The notes beneath the pieces were generated by a model. It was not told where the DNA came from, searched no databases, and was given only the letters and a program-made list of their open reading frames with translations. Made by a program: the position numbers and the translations under genes. From contig SFCN01000039.1 in assembly GCA_004558595.1 (NCBI GenBank), forward strand, positions 1 to 22,965: a DNA stretch of 22,965 nucleotides. The letters run 5' to 3'. Below are positions 7,207 to 14,578 of the stretch, in pieces; positions within the stretch are counted from its first letter, which is position 1; the number at the start of each line of letters is the position of its first letter. Source of the stretch: Phascolarctobacterium sp. GTDB lineage: Bacteria > Bacillota > Negativicutes > Acidaminococcales > Acidaminococcaceae.

Positions 7207-7528
7207 TTTTATGCTTCACATGGTCTAAGGCTTGATCAAAGAGGGAAAGCACATGGGAGTCATCTAAGGAATAGATGACTTCCTTGCCATCTTTGGTGAA
7301 TTTTACTAGGTTGCTAGCTCGTAAAAGACGTAGCTGATGGCTGATGGCGGAATGGGTCATATCCAAGGCCTCGGCAATACAGGTCACACACATTTCCTGA
7401 TGCGCCAGAAGGGCCAGAATACGAATGCGTGTGGGATCACTAAGTACCTTAAAGGTATCGGCCATGGGCTGGATGTATTTTTCGTCCTCCTGACCGGGCA
7501 AGGGTAGGCTGTGTTGATGAATATGCAT
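7193..7528 (-). CDS. ArsR/SmtB-family metal-sensing repressor (CzrA-type alpha5 site)
   Basis: A 111-residue winged-helix repressor, probably released from DNA by zinc or cobalt. The helix-turn-helix is near residues 47-70 (CVTCIAEALDMTHSAISHQL). The C-terminal helix carries the full alpha5 ligand set of SmtB/CzrA in the pattern D-x-H-x10-H-x2-H: Asp90, His92, His103 and His106. Cys47 and Cys50 sit at the position of the ArsR/CadC alpha3 site, and the N-terminus is His-rich (MHIHQH). ATG 7528 has AGGTGA upstream. It is the third gene after thiW and a small membrane protein on the same strand, suggesting it controls that unit. Its tail overlaps the convergent binding-protein gene, and no clear terminator is seen. 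Confidence 0.9.
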   Translation of the reverse strand: MHIHQHSLPLPGQEDEKYIQPMADTFKVLSDPTRIRILALLAHQEMCVTCIAEALDMTHSAISHQLRLLRASNLVKFTKDGKEVIYSLDDSHVLSLFDQALDHVKHKISER

Positions 7529-7542
7529 AGAGTCACCTACTT

Positions 7543-7833
7543 TTATTTTTTACTGTGCAGAGCAAGTCCCTTGTTAAAAAAGTATAAGAGACAAACATAA
7601 TAGGTAAAGCCGCCCGTAGTGGTGCGGGTTAAAAACCAAGAGGGAAAGAGAAAGAAGCTCACAAAGAGAAAAAGTATTTGTGGTAAAACGCTGAAAAGGC
7701 CGGGAAGACCGCCCTCATGTAGCGCTTCTCGAATTTTCAGAGCAGCGAGCACGCTGTAGCGGGAGGCGAAGATGCCAAAAAACATTCCGCTAATGCCGTA
7801 GAGCAAATAGGTTACAATTTGGTGGAAGGTCAT
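7543..7833 (-). CDS. Small hydrophobic membrane protein, unknown
   Basis: A 96-residue protein with about three TM segments (roughly residues 5-25, 45-68 and 75-92) separated by a short Arg/Lys/Glu-containing loop. It begins 1 base after the thiW stop codon, using a GGGAAGGAAAG ribosome binding site inside the end of thiW, so translation is likely coupled. It ends 14 bp before the ArsR-type gene. I do not recognise a family. The position suggests an accessory subunit of the ThiW transporter or a regulator of it, but this is inference from location only. Confidence 0.7.
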   Translation of the reverse strand: MTFHQIVTYLLYGISGMFFGIFASRYSVLAALKIREALHEGGLPGLFSVLPQILFLFVSFFLFPSWFLTRTTTGGFTYYVCLLYFFNKGLALHSKK

Positions 7834-7834
7834 C

Positions 7835-8326
7835 TTACTTTCCTTCCCTGAGCTTTAGCTGCGCCAAAAGCCCGCTTTTTAGCAGCAGTCCAGCGATGAT
7901 GCTACCGCCGATGGTGCTAACCAAAAAGGGTGGAATGAAGAACCAAGCCACGGCCTTGCTACCCAAAAGGGTGCTGGCGATGAGCCAAGCTGTCAAGCCT
8001 CCTAAAATGCCAGTGCCGATGATTTCGCCGGTCATGGCGGCTGGCAAATTGCGCCACTGCTTGTAGGCTAAGCCTGCCAGCAGCGCGCCGATCATGCTGC
8101 CGGGGAAGGCTAGCAGGGAGCCGGTGCCAAACATATTGCGCAGACAGGAAATTACAAAGGCAATGGCCACAGCGTAATCAGGACCAAGCAGTACGGCACC
8201 TAGAACATTGATAGCGTGTTGCACGGGAAAGCATTTAGATACACCGGCCGGAATATAAATAAGATGAGCGCTGAGAGTGCCGATGGCAATCAAAAGCGCT
8301 GCTGAAGTCAATTTTTTAACTTGCAT
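7835..8326 (-). CDS. thiW: ECF transporter S component, ThiW family
   Basis: Membrane-embedded substrate-capture subunit of an energy-coupling-factor importer; ThiW is assigned to the thiazole precursor of thiamine. The 163-residue protein has five to six TM helices. The conserved ThiW core is clear: KCFPVQHAINVLGAVLLGP, then FVISCLRNMFGTGSLLAFPG and SMIGALLAGL. ATG 8326 has GAGGCG 7 bases upstream; an in-frame ATG further out (8368) lies over the promoter and is rejected. There are no EcfA/EcfT genes in the window, so it presumably uses a shared energising module encoded elsewhere. No TPP riboswitch fits in the roughly 40-base leader; an ArsR-type zinc sensor is encoded downstream instead. 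Confidence 0.88.
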   Translation of the reverse strand: MQVKKLTSAALLIAIGTLSAHLIYIPAGVSKCFPVQHAINVLGAVLLGPDYAVAIAFVISCLRNMFGTGSLLAFPGSMIGALLAGLAYKQWRNLPAAMTGEIIGTGILGGLTAWLIASTLLGSKAVAWFFIPPFLVSTIGGSIIAGLLLKSGLLAQLKLREGK

Positions 8327-8372
8327 ATTAATCGCCTCTATTCTAAAAAACTTAAAAACAAAGTTCACTAAT

Positions 8373-8381
8373 ATTATACCA
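8373..8381 (-). promoter_or_regulatory. thiW: Extended -10 promoter for thiW
   Basis: On the minus strand, TGG followed by TATAAT reads from 8381 to 8373, about 47 bp before the thiW start. Only a weak -35 (TTCCCA region) is visible. The leader is too short for a TPP aptamer. Confidence 0.6.
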
Positions 8382-8484
8382 TTTTTTGTGGGAAGTGGGA
8401 AAGTAAAAAAAGGATAACCGAGGATTTTTGTAGAATATTACAGCGTTATTGACGTTTAATTTAGCGATAAATGGAGTGATGACA

Positions 8485-9627
8485 ATGAACCTTTTAGAGG
8501 GTATTAAGGTTGTAGATTTTTCCAAGTGGCTGCCCGGGCAATATTGTGGCATGCTTTTGGGGGATTATGGCGCCGATGTCATAAAAATTGAGGATTTGGC
8601 GGGGGATGCGACTCGTAAGTTTTGGCCGGAGAAGGCGCCTGGCATGAGCTATTGGCATATGATGCTTAATCGCAATAAACTGGGCGTAGCCTTGAATATT
8701 AAAAAGGATGGTGGACGCCAGGCTTTGACTAGGCTTTTGGCAGAGGCCGATGTGTTTTTAGAGGGCTTTCGTCCAGGATATTTGGCTCGCTATGGCTTGG
8801 ATTACGAGACCATCCATAAAATTAATCCACGCTTGGTATATTGCTCTATCACTGGGTTTGGGCAAAATTGCCATAAGCCGGCACATGATTTAAATGTTAT
8901 TGGCCTAGCAGGATTGAATAGTCTCGATGATGTGGGCGGTGCCTGTGTCAGCGAGGTGCAGGTTTCAGCTATCGGTAGCGGGCTCAACGCTTTGAGCGGT
9001 ATCGCTATGGCGCTCCTAGCTCGTGAGCGCACGGGACAGGGGCAACATCTGGATGTAAATCTTTATGCGACGGCGCTGTCCATGCAGGTAACGGGCATCA
9101 GCTCTCTATGGGGCTGTCAGGAAACGGGTGACACACCCTTTGGTCGTACTGCCCATTATTACAATATTTATCAAACGAAGGATAAGCGTTTCTTGACCGT
9201 TGGTACTATTGAGCCTAAGTTTTGGCAACGCTTTTGTGATTTGATTGAGTGCCCTGAGCTGGAAAAGCGTCAGTTTGATTTTGCTCATGAGGCGGAGCTG
9301 AAGAAGCTGGTAGCATCAAAAATCGCTGCTAAAACCCAAAGGGAATGGCTGGAACTTATAGGAACCGCAGAATTTTGCGTTACCCCCGTATGCTCCTTGG
9401 ATGAAGCCCTGCGAAGCCAGCTCACTGCTCAAGAAAATATGCTGCAGGAGCAGGAATGTGATTTAGGGAAGCTACGCTATGTGAGTGGTCCCGTGAAGTT
9501 TTCTGATGCTGGAGCTATCATTTCTCGGCGCGCTCCTTATTTGGGGGAGCATACTCAGGAGGTTTTGGCTGCCTTAGGCTATAGCGATGAGGCGATCAGC
9601 GCTTTGAGCGCGGAGGGAGCGATTTAG
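8485..9627 (+). CDS. CaiB/BaiF-family (class III) CoA-transferase-like protein
   Basis: A member of the family of class III CoA-transferases and alpha-methylacyl-CoA racemases (380 residues). Recognisable features are the N-terminal LEGIKVVDFSKWLPGQYCG, LGDYGADVIKIE, NRNKLGVALNIKK, GFRPGYLARYGLDY, YCSITGFGQ, and the family signature LLARERTGQGQHLDVNL. His134 (KPAHDLN) matches the racemase active-site His. The usual catalytic Asp (family pattern QIADIGGG) is replaced by Ala162 in QVSAIGSG, so classical transferase chemistry is doubtful. ATG 8485 has GGAGTG at a proper distance. An M48 protease gene follows after 9 bp, likely the same transcript. The substrate is unknown. Confidence 0.85.
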   Translation: MNLLEGIKVVDFSKWLPGQYCGMLLGDYGADVIKIEDLAGDATRKFWPEKAPGMSYWHMMLNRNKLGVALNIKKDGGRQALTRLLAEADVFLEGFRPGYLARYGLDYETIHKINPRLVYCSITGFGQNCHKPAHDLNVIGLAGLNSLDDVGGACVSEVQVSAIGSGLNALSGIAMALLARERTGQGQHLDVNLYATALSMQVTGISSLWGCQETGDTPFGRTAHYYNIYQTKDKRFLTVGTIEPKFWQRFCDLIECPELEKRQFDFAHEAELKKLVASKIAAKTQREWLELIGTAEFCVTPVCSLDEALRSQLTAQENMLQEQECDLGKLRYVSGPVKFSDAGAIISRRAPYLGEHTQEVLAALGYSDEAISALSAEGAI

Positions 9628-9636
9628 GAGGTAAGC

Positions 9637-10716
9637 ATGAAGAAGCTTTATAAACTTTTCTTGGCTCTGGTGCTGGCTTGCGCCTTCCTTGTGGGCGTTC
9701 AGCCCGTGGAAGCCGGCATGATAAGCGTGGAGCAGGAAGTAAAAATGGGCAAGGAAACCGCTCAGGCTCTTGAGGCTAAATATGGCCTATCCCAGGATTA
9801 TTATCTTAACGAGCGGGTAAATAGAATTGGTCAACGGCTGGCGACAGTGTGTGGACGTAATGATATTAGCTATTCCTTTAAGGTGCTCAACGCCAACGAG
9901 GTCAATGCCTTAGCCTGTCCCGGAGGCTTTATTTATGTCTTTAAGGGTTTACTTGATTACATGCCCACAGATACTGAGCTAGCAGGCGTGTTGGGCCATG
10001 AGGTTGGTCACGTCGCTAAAAAGCACACGGTGCATTCCATTGAAAAGCAGCTGTGGACCTCCTTGATTTTGATCGCCGCTACCCGCGGTCAGGGACTGGG
10101 GCTAGTGCAGGCGGCACAGCAGGCGCTATTCGCAGGCTATAGCCGCACGGACGAGCGCGGCGCTGATAAGGAAGGCGTAAATAACACCATTAAGGCCGGC
10201 TTTAACCCTTATGCCATGCTGATCACGGTGCAGAAGCTGGATGATTTATCCAAGCAGGGCGGTGGCGCAAATTATGGCCTGTTCAGCAGCCATCCTGAGC
10301 CGGAGGAGCGCGTTAAGCGGGTTATGAAGCAGCTGAAGGCCTATAATATTCATCCGGATGTCAATATTACCGATGATGACCATGCCTATGTTACCGAGGG
10401 CAATTGGCGCTTTGATATTAATCAAAGCATAGGGAATACTAAGGCCAAATATCGTGCCTATATGCTGGCCGGGGGACTGTGGAATGTACGTCAGCGTGGG
10501 AAGATCAATCCTAATTATTTCGTAGTGCGCGATAATGGTAGCTATGCTCATATTTATTACGACGATATCCAAATTTTGACTTTATATACTCAGGACGCAG
10601 GCGCTTGGGGCAGCGCGGGAGCTTATGCCGGCGCTTGTGTGGATATGCTGCGGAATTGGGCTGTAGTTGCCAATGCGAATGATGCGAAGGCGGCAGCTAA
10701 GGCTAAGAAAAAATAA
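9637..10716 (+). CDS. Exported M48-family zinc metalloprotease
   Basis: A secreted or membrane-tethered peptidase, probably for envelope protein quality control. It has a signal peptide (residues 1-26, ending VEA) and an M48 catalytic domain with zinc motif HEVGH (121-125), third ligand Glu173 in the E-x-x-A-D pattern (ERGAD), and the SSHPEPEERV motif near 275. The C-terminal ~120 residues form an extra domain (from DDDHAYVTEG) not typical of short M48 proteins; I do not recognise it. An AGGAGG ribosome binding site precedes ATG 9637. It follows the CoA-transferase-like gene closely and is closed by a terminator. Confidence 0.88.
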   Translation: MKKLYKLFLALVLACAFLVGVQPVEAGMISVEQEVKMGKETAQALEAKYGLSQDYYLNERVNRIGQRLATVCGRNDISYSFKVLNANEVNALACPGGFIYVFKGLLDYMPTDTELAGVLGHEVGHVAKKHTVHSIEKQLWTSLILIAATRGQGLGLVQAAQQALFAGYSRTDERGADKEGVNNTIKAGFNPYAMLITVQKLDDLSKQGGGANYGLFSSHPEPEERVKRVMKQLKAYNIHPDVNITDDDHAYVTEGNWRFDINQSIGNTKAKYRAYMLAGGLWNVRQRGKINPNYFVVRDNGSYAHIYYDDIQILTLYTQDAGAWGSAGAYAGACVDMLRNWAVVANANDAKAAAKAKKK

Positions 10717-10737
10717 AATAATCTAGCAAAGGATTTT

Positions 10738-10775
10738 AGCGTGTGGATAGGGTAAATCTGCACGCTTTTTCTTTA
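10738..10775 (+). terminator. Rho-independent terminator after the M48 protease gene
   Basis: Stem AGCGTG...CACGCT, with an inner GAT/ATC pairing, is followed by TTTTTCTTTATT. Confidence 0.8.
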
Positions 10776-10780
10776 TTATT

Positions 10781-10841
10781 TGCTAGCATTGTGATAAAAT
10801 ATCTATATTATGGGTTAGTCTATGCTAGAGAATGCTAGCAT
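10781..10841. repeat. Paired TGCTAGCA palindromes upstream of rsmI
   Basis: The 8-bp palindrome TGCTAGCA occurs at 10781-10788 and again at 10833-10840 (there extended to ATGCTAGCAT), with a related TATGCTAG at 10821. The spacing is 52 bp, close to five helical turns. This could be an operator pair for the rsmI-metG-tatD unit; no regulator is identified. Confidence 0.35.
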
Positions 10842-10910
10842 GATCCTTAGTAGAATTTTGATTCCTTAGTCTAGCTTAGGTAGGAGAACCCATTGACAGG
10901 AGGCGAGGCA

Positions 10911-11768
10911 GTGACAAATCTAGAAACTACATACGGGACTCTGTATTTGTGCGCCACGCCCATTGGTAATTTAGAGGATATGACGCCGAGAGCCCAGCGG
11001 ATGCTGGCGGAGGCGGATGTAATAGCCGCTGAGGATACGCGGCATACCCTACAGCTTTTGAATCATTTCGGCATCAAGGGTCGCTTGGTGCGTTACGATG
11101 AGCACAGCAAGGAAAAGCAAGGAGCGTACCTTTTGGAGCAGCTTTTGCAGGGCAAAAGCGTTGCTCTGGTCAGCGACGCAGGTTTTCCGGGCATTGCGGA
11201 CCCCGGCGAGGCGCTGGCCAAGGAGGCCATCGCCGCCGGGGTGCGGGTGGTGCCCGTGCCCGGCGCTAACGCGGCTCTGTGCGCTCTAATCGCTTCCGGG
11301 CTGCCCGCCTATCCTTTTTTCTTCGGGGGCTTTTTGCCCAAGAGCAAGAAAAATCGGCGGGAGCAGCTGGAAAGCTGGAAGTACATCCCCGCGACCATGA
11401 TTCTCTATGAAGCGCCCCATCGCATTGAAGAAGTGCTCAAGGATATTCTTGAAAGCTGGGGCGACCGCCCTATGGCGGCCGCAAGGGAGCTGACCAAGCT
11501 CCACGAGGAGTTCTATCGGGGCACCATCAGCGGCTGCTTGGAGTGGCTCGCAGCAGGCGCTGCTCGCGGCGAGTTCTGCCTCGTCATCGGCGCCGGTGAA
11601 GCCAAGGCGCCTAGCGAGGAAGTGGAGCTGGAGCCCTTAGATGAAGTGCGACAGCTAATCAAAGAGGGTATGGACAAAAAAACAGCCCTAGCCCAAGTCG
11701 CAAAAAAACGTAAAATCCCCAAACGGGAGCTATATAATCAACTAATTTCTGAAGGAGAAGAGGCATAA
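10911..11768 (+). CDS. rsmI: 16S rRNA (cytidine1402-2'-O)-methyltransferase RsmI
   Basis: Ribose methylation of C1402 in the 16S rRNA decoding centre. The tetrapyrrole-methylase fold shows the family motifs YLCATPIGNLEDMTPRA near the N-terminus, AEDTRHT, LVSDAGFPGIADPG, PVPGANAALCALIASGLP and FGGFLPKSKKNR, then YEAPHRIE. A short C-terminal helical module (KKTALAQVAKKRKIPKRELY) is usual for RsmI. GTG 10911 is chosen as start because AGGAGG lies 7 bases upstream; a TTG at 10893 would contain that site. It is 285 residues long, as expected. metG starts 2 bp after its stop, so the two are translated together. The central part (11200-11600) is more GC-rich than its neighbours. Confidence 0.95.
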   Translation: MTNLETTYGTLYLCATPIGNLEDMTPRAQRMLAEADVIAAEDTRHTLQLLNHFGIKGRLVRYDEHSKEKQGAYLLEQLLQGKSVALVSDAGFPGIADPGEALAKEAIAAGVRVVPVPGANAALCALIASGLPAYPFFFGGFLPKSKKNRREQLESWKYIPATMILYEAPHRIEEVLKDILESWGDRPMAAARELTKLHEEFYRGTISGCLEWLAAGAARGEFCLVIGAGEAKAPSEEVELEPLDEVRQLIKEGMDKKTALAQVAKKRKIPKRELYNQLISEGEEA

Positions 11769-11770
11769 AG

Positions 11771-13726
11771 ATGACTAAACCGACCTATTATATTACTACC
11801 CCTATTTATTATCCTAGCGATAATCTGCATATCGGCCACGCTTATTGCACCACTATCGCCGATACCCTGGCTCGCTATCACCGCCTGAAGGGCGAGGACG
11901 TGTGGTTCCTCACCGGCAGTGACGAGCACGGCCTGAAGATTCAACGTAAGGCTAAGGAAAAGGGCGTAACCCCCATCCAATATGTTGACGCCATTATCGC
12001 TAACTTTAAGCTGCTCTGGGAGCGCCTGCACATTTCTAACAACGACTTCCTGCGTACCAGCCAAGAGCGTCATCACAAGGTAGTACAGGACGCACTGCAA
12101 AAAATTTATGAGCAGGGCGACATCTATAAAAAGAATTATAAGGGCCTTTATTGCGTGCCCTGCGAGTCCTATTGGCTGGAGCGCCAGCTGGACGAAAATC
12201 ACTGCTGCCCCGACTGCCATCGTCCTGTAGAGGAGATGGAGGAGGAAAGCTATTTCTTCAAAATGAGCAAGTACCAGGATTGGTGGCTTGATTTTATTGA
12301 AAAGCATCCTGATTTCATCCAACCGGCTAGCCGTCGCAACGAAATGATCAATTTCGTAAAGCAGGGCTTGGAGGATTTGTGCATTACCCGTACTACCTTC
12401 GACTGGGGCATTCCTGTACCCTTCGACAAAAAGCATGTGGTTTACGTTTGGTTTGACGCCTTGCTGAATTACCTGACCGGCATTAAATACGGTACCGATG
12501 ACGCTTTCTTCCACAAATTCTGGCCCGCAAGCCTGCATTTGGTAGGCAAGGAAATCGTACGCTTCCACACCATTATTTGGCCCATTATGCTGCACGCTAT
12601 GGGCTTGGAGCTGCCGGAAGAGGTTTATGGCCATGGCTGGCTCATCGTTGACGGCGATAAGATGTCCAAATCCAAGGGCAATGTCATTGACCCGCTGGCT
12701 TTGATTGACGAGTTCGGTGCTGACTCCATTCGTTACTTCCTGCTGCGCGAGATTAACCTGGGCAGTGATGGCAACTTCTCCCGCGATGCGCTGATTACTC
12801 GCATCAATGCTGATTTGGCCAATGACCTTGGCAACCTGCTCCACCGCACTGTGTCCATGATTGAAAAATATCATGGTGGCGTTGTGGAGGATGCCGGCGC
12901 TAGCGAAGCTATCGATGACGAGCTGAAGGCATTGGTTGCTGAAACCGTAGCTACCTATGGTAAGGCTATGGACAATATGGAAATTAACACTGCTATCAAG
13001 GCTGTATGGGCTTTGATTAGCCGTGCCAATAAATATATCGATGAGACCGCTCCCTGGATTTTGGCTAAGGATACAGCTAAGGCCGACCGCCTGAAGACTG
13101 TTATGTATAACCTGGCTGAAACCCTGCGCATTGTGGCTATTTTGATCAGCCCCTATATCCCCACCACCAGCCCCAAGATTTATACTCAATTGGGCCTGGT
13201 TGCTCCGGAGCAATTCCTGCTGGAGAACGCTGTTTGGGGTGGCTTGGCTAACGGAACCAAGGTTTGCAAGGGAGAACCTCTCTATCCGCGCATCGAGATT
13301 GCTGAGGATGGTGCAACCATTATCGGTGGCAAGCGCTATGAGCGTCCTGTTGTAGAAGCGCCGAAGGCTGAAGCACCCAAACCGGCTATGGAGCCCATTA
13401 AACCGGAAATCCAATTCCCTGATTTTGAAAAAATCGATTTGCGTGTGGGCAAGGTTTTGGCAGCGGAAAAGGTTAAGAAGTCTAAGAAGCTTTTGAAGCT
13501 GCAGGTAGAAATTGGTGACGAGGTACGCACCATTGTCAGCGGCATTTCCCAATACTATGAGCCCGAGCAAATGCTGGGTCGCAATGTTGTGGTTGTGGCT
13601 AATCTGGCTCCGGCCAAGCTGATGGGCATTGAGTCCTTTGGCATGCTGCTGTGCGCAAGCGATGGTCAAGGTAATTTGGTATTAGCGGAAGCTCCTAATA
13701 TGGCTAGTGGTAGCCGTGTGAAGTAA
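11771..13726 (+). CDS. metG: Methionyl-tRNA synthetase with C-terminal Trbp111 domain
   Basis: Class I synthetase charging tRNA-Met in the cytoplasm. The signature HIGH is at residues 20-23 and KMSKS at about 297-301. A connective insert has a four-cysteine zinc knuckle (CVPC ... CPDC). The C-terminal ~100 residues (from DLRVGKVLAAEKVKKS) form a Trbp111-type tRNA-binding OB fold after a Pro/Glu/Ala/Lys linker. The 651-residue length is normal for a bacterial MetRS with this extension. ATG 11771 has GAAGGAG upstream, in the end of rsmI. The tatD gene begins 1 base after its stop. Confidence 0.97.
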   Translation: MTKPTYYITTPIYYPSDNLHIGHAYCTTIADTLARYHRLKGEDVWFLTGSDEHGLKIQRKAKEKGVTPIQYVDAIIANFKLLWERLHISNNDFLRTSQERHHKVVQDALQKIYEQGDIYKKNYKGLYCVPCESYWLERQLDENHCCPDCHRPVEEMEEESYFFKMSKYQDWWLDFIEKHPDFIQPASRRNEMINFVKQGLEDLCITRTTFDWGIPVPFDKKHVVYVWFDALLNYLTGIKYGTDDAFFHKFWPASLHLVGKEIVRFHTIIWPIMLHAMGLELPEEVYGHGWLIVDGDKMSKSKGNVIDPLALIDEFGADSIRYFLLREINLGSDGNFSRDALITRINADLANDLGNLLHRTVSMIEKYHGGVVEDAGASEAIDDELKALVAETVATYGKAMDNMEINTAIKAVWALISRANKYIDETAPWILAKDTAKADRLKTVMYNLAETLRIVAILISPYIPTTSPKIYTQLGLVAPEQFLLENAVWGGLANGTKVCKGEPLYPRIEIAEDGATIIGGKRYERPVVEAPKAEAPKPAMEPIKPEIQFPDFEKIDLRVGKVLAAEKVKKSKKLLKLQVEIGDEVRTIVSGISQYYEPEQMLGRNVVVVANLAPAKLMGIESFGMLLCASDGQGNLVLAEAPNMASGSRVK

Positions 13727-13727
13727 A

Positions 13728-14507
13728 ATGAGTAGAACAGGTTTATGGGATACTCACGCCCATTTAGATGATCCTGCCTTCGCTAAGGACCGCAAGGAGC
13801 TTTTGGCCCAGCTGGAGCAGGACTTGGACGGCATTATCAATGCCGGTTGTGATGCTCCTAGCTCCGCTATGGCAGTGGAGCTGGCGGAGCAGTATCCTTT
13901 CATCTATGCGGCAGTGGGCTATCATCCGGAAAATTTAAAGGGCATCGCCCCCAACTATTTAGAGCAGCTGGCGGCTTGTGCCGTGCATCCCAAGGTTGTA
14001 GCTATCGGTGAGATTGGCTTGGACTACTACTGGAAGGAAAACGAGCCTAAATCCGTGCAAAAACGCATCTTTTTGGAGCAAATCGACTTAGCAAAGCAAT
14101 TTGATTTGCCCATCATTATCCATGACCGTGAGGCTCATGGGGATATGCTGGAGCTGTTCCAAAGGGAAGTTAAGGGTGTACAGGCTGTTTTCCACTGCTT
14201 TAGCGGTAGTTTGGAAATGGCTAAGGAGCTAGCCAAGCGTGGCTACTACTTTGGCTTTGGCGGTACATCCACCTATAAAAATGCCCAAAAGGTGCGGGAG
14301 GTTATGCAGTATATTCCCAAGGAGCTAATGCTCTTTGAGACCGACTGCCCTTACCTGACGCCGGTGCCCTTCCGTGGCAAGCGTAATAATCCCGGCTATG
14401 TGGAATACACCGCTCGCAATGCGGCATTAGTGCTGGATATGGATATGGCAGAGCTTGCCACTCTGACCACGGCCAACGCTAAAAGGCTCTTTAAGAAAAT
14501 AAAATAA
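13728..14507 (+). CDS. TatD-family metal-dependent hydrolase (DNase)
   Basis: Amidohydrolase-fold nuclease of the TatD/YcfH family. Metal ligands are visible: HAH at residues 10-12 (DTHAHLDD), Glu in EIGLDYY, His in IIHDREAH, His in FHCFSG, and Asp in ETDCPYLTP. It is 259 residues, the family norm. The ATG directly follows the metG stop (one base between) with no good ribosome binding site of its own, so expression likely depends on metG translation. rsmI-metG-tatD is a common gene order in Firmicutes, where tatD is often next to metG. It is closed by a strong terminator. Confidence 0.93.
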   Translation: MSRTGLWDTHAHLDDPAFAKDRKELLAQLEQDLDGIINAGCDAPSSAMAVELAEQYPFIYAAVGYHPENLKGIAPNYLEQLAACAVHPKVVAIGEIGLDYYWKENEPKSVQKRIFLEQIDLAKQFDLPIIIHDREAHGDMLELFQREVKGVQAVFHCFSGSLEMAKELAKRGYYFGFGGTSTYKNAQKVREVMQYIPKELMLFETDCPYLTPVPFRGKRNNPGYVEYTARNAALVLDMDMAELATLTTANAKRLFKKIK

Positions 14508-14546
14508 AGCAAGGCTTACTTATGCAGCCCCGCTCTGAAAAGAGTG

Positions 14547-14578
14547 ATCCCCGCTCTCAGTGAGCGGGGATTTTGTTT
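14547..14578 (+). terminator. Rho-independent terminator after tatD, between convergent genes
   Basis: A perfect 10-bp stem ATCCCCGCTC / GAGCGGGGAT with a TCAGT loop is followed by TTTTGTTT. The same stem core recurs at 22586-22611. It may also help stop transcription from hemL on the other strand, but there the T-tract is weak. Confidence 0.9.

Noticed and set aside
8327..8484. TPP riboswitch before thiW.
   Set aside because: The space between the likely promoter and the start is about 40 bases, and no CTGAGA-type aptamer core was found.
10774..10910. T-box leader controlling metG.
   Set aside because: The leader before rsmI is too short, and no T-box core sequence or antiterminator was found.
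11738..13669. Very long open frame antisense to metG (643 codons).
   Set aside because: metG is unmistakable with HIGH, KMSKS and Trbp111 domains; the antisense frame is open because of codon bias and its translation has no recognisable domain.
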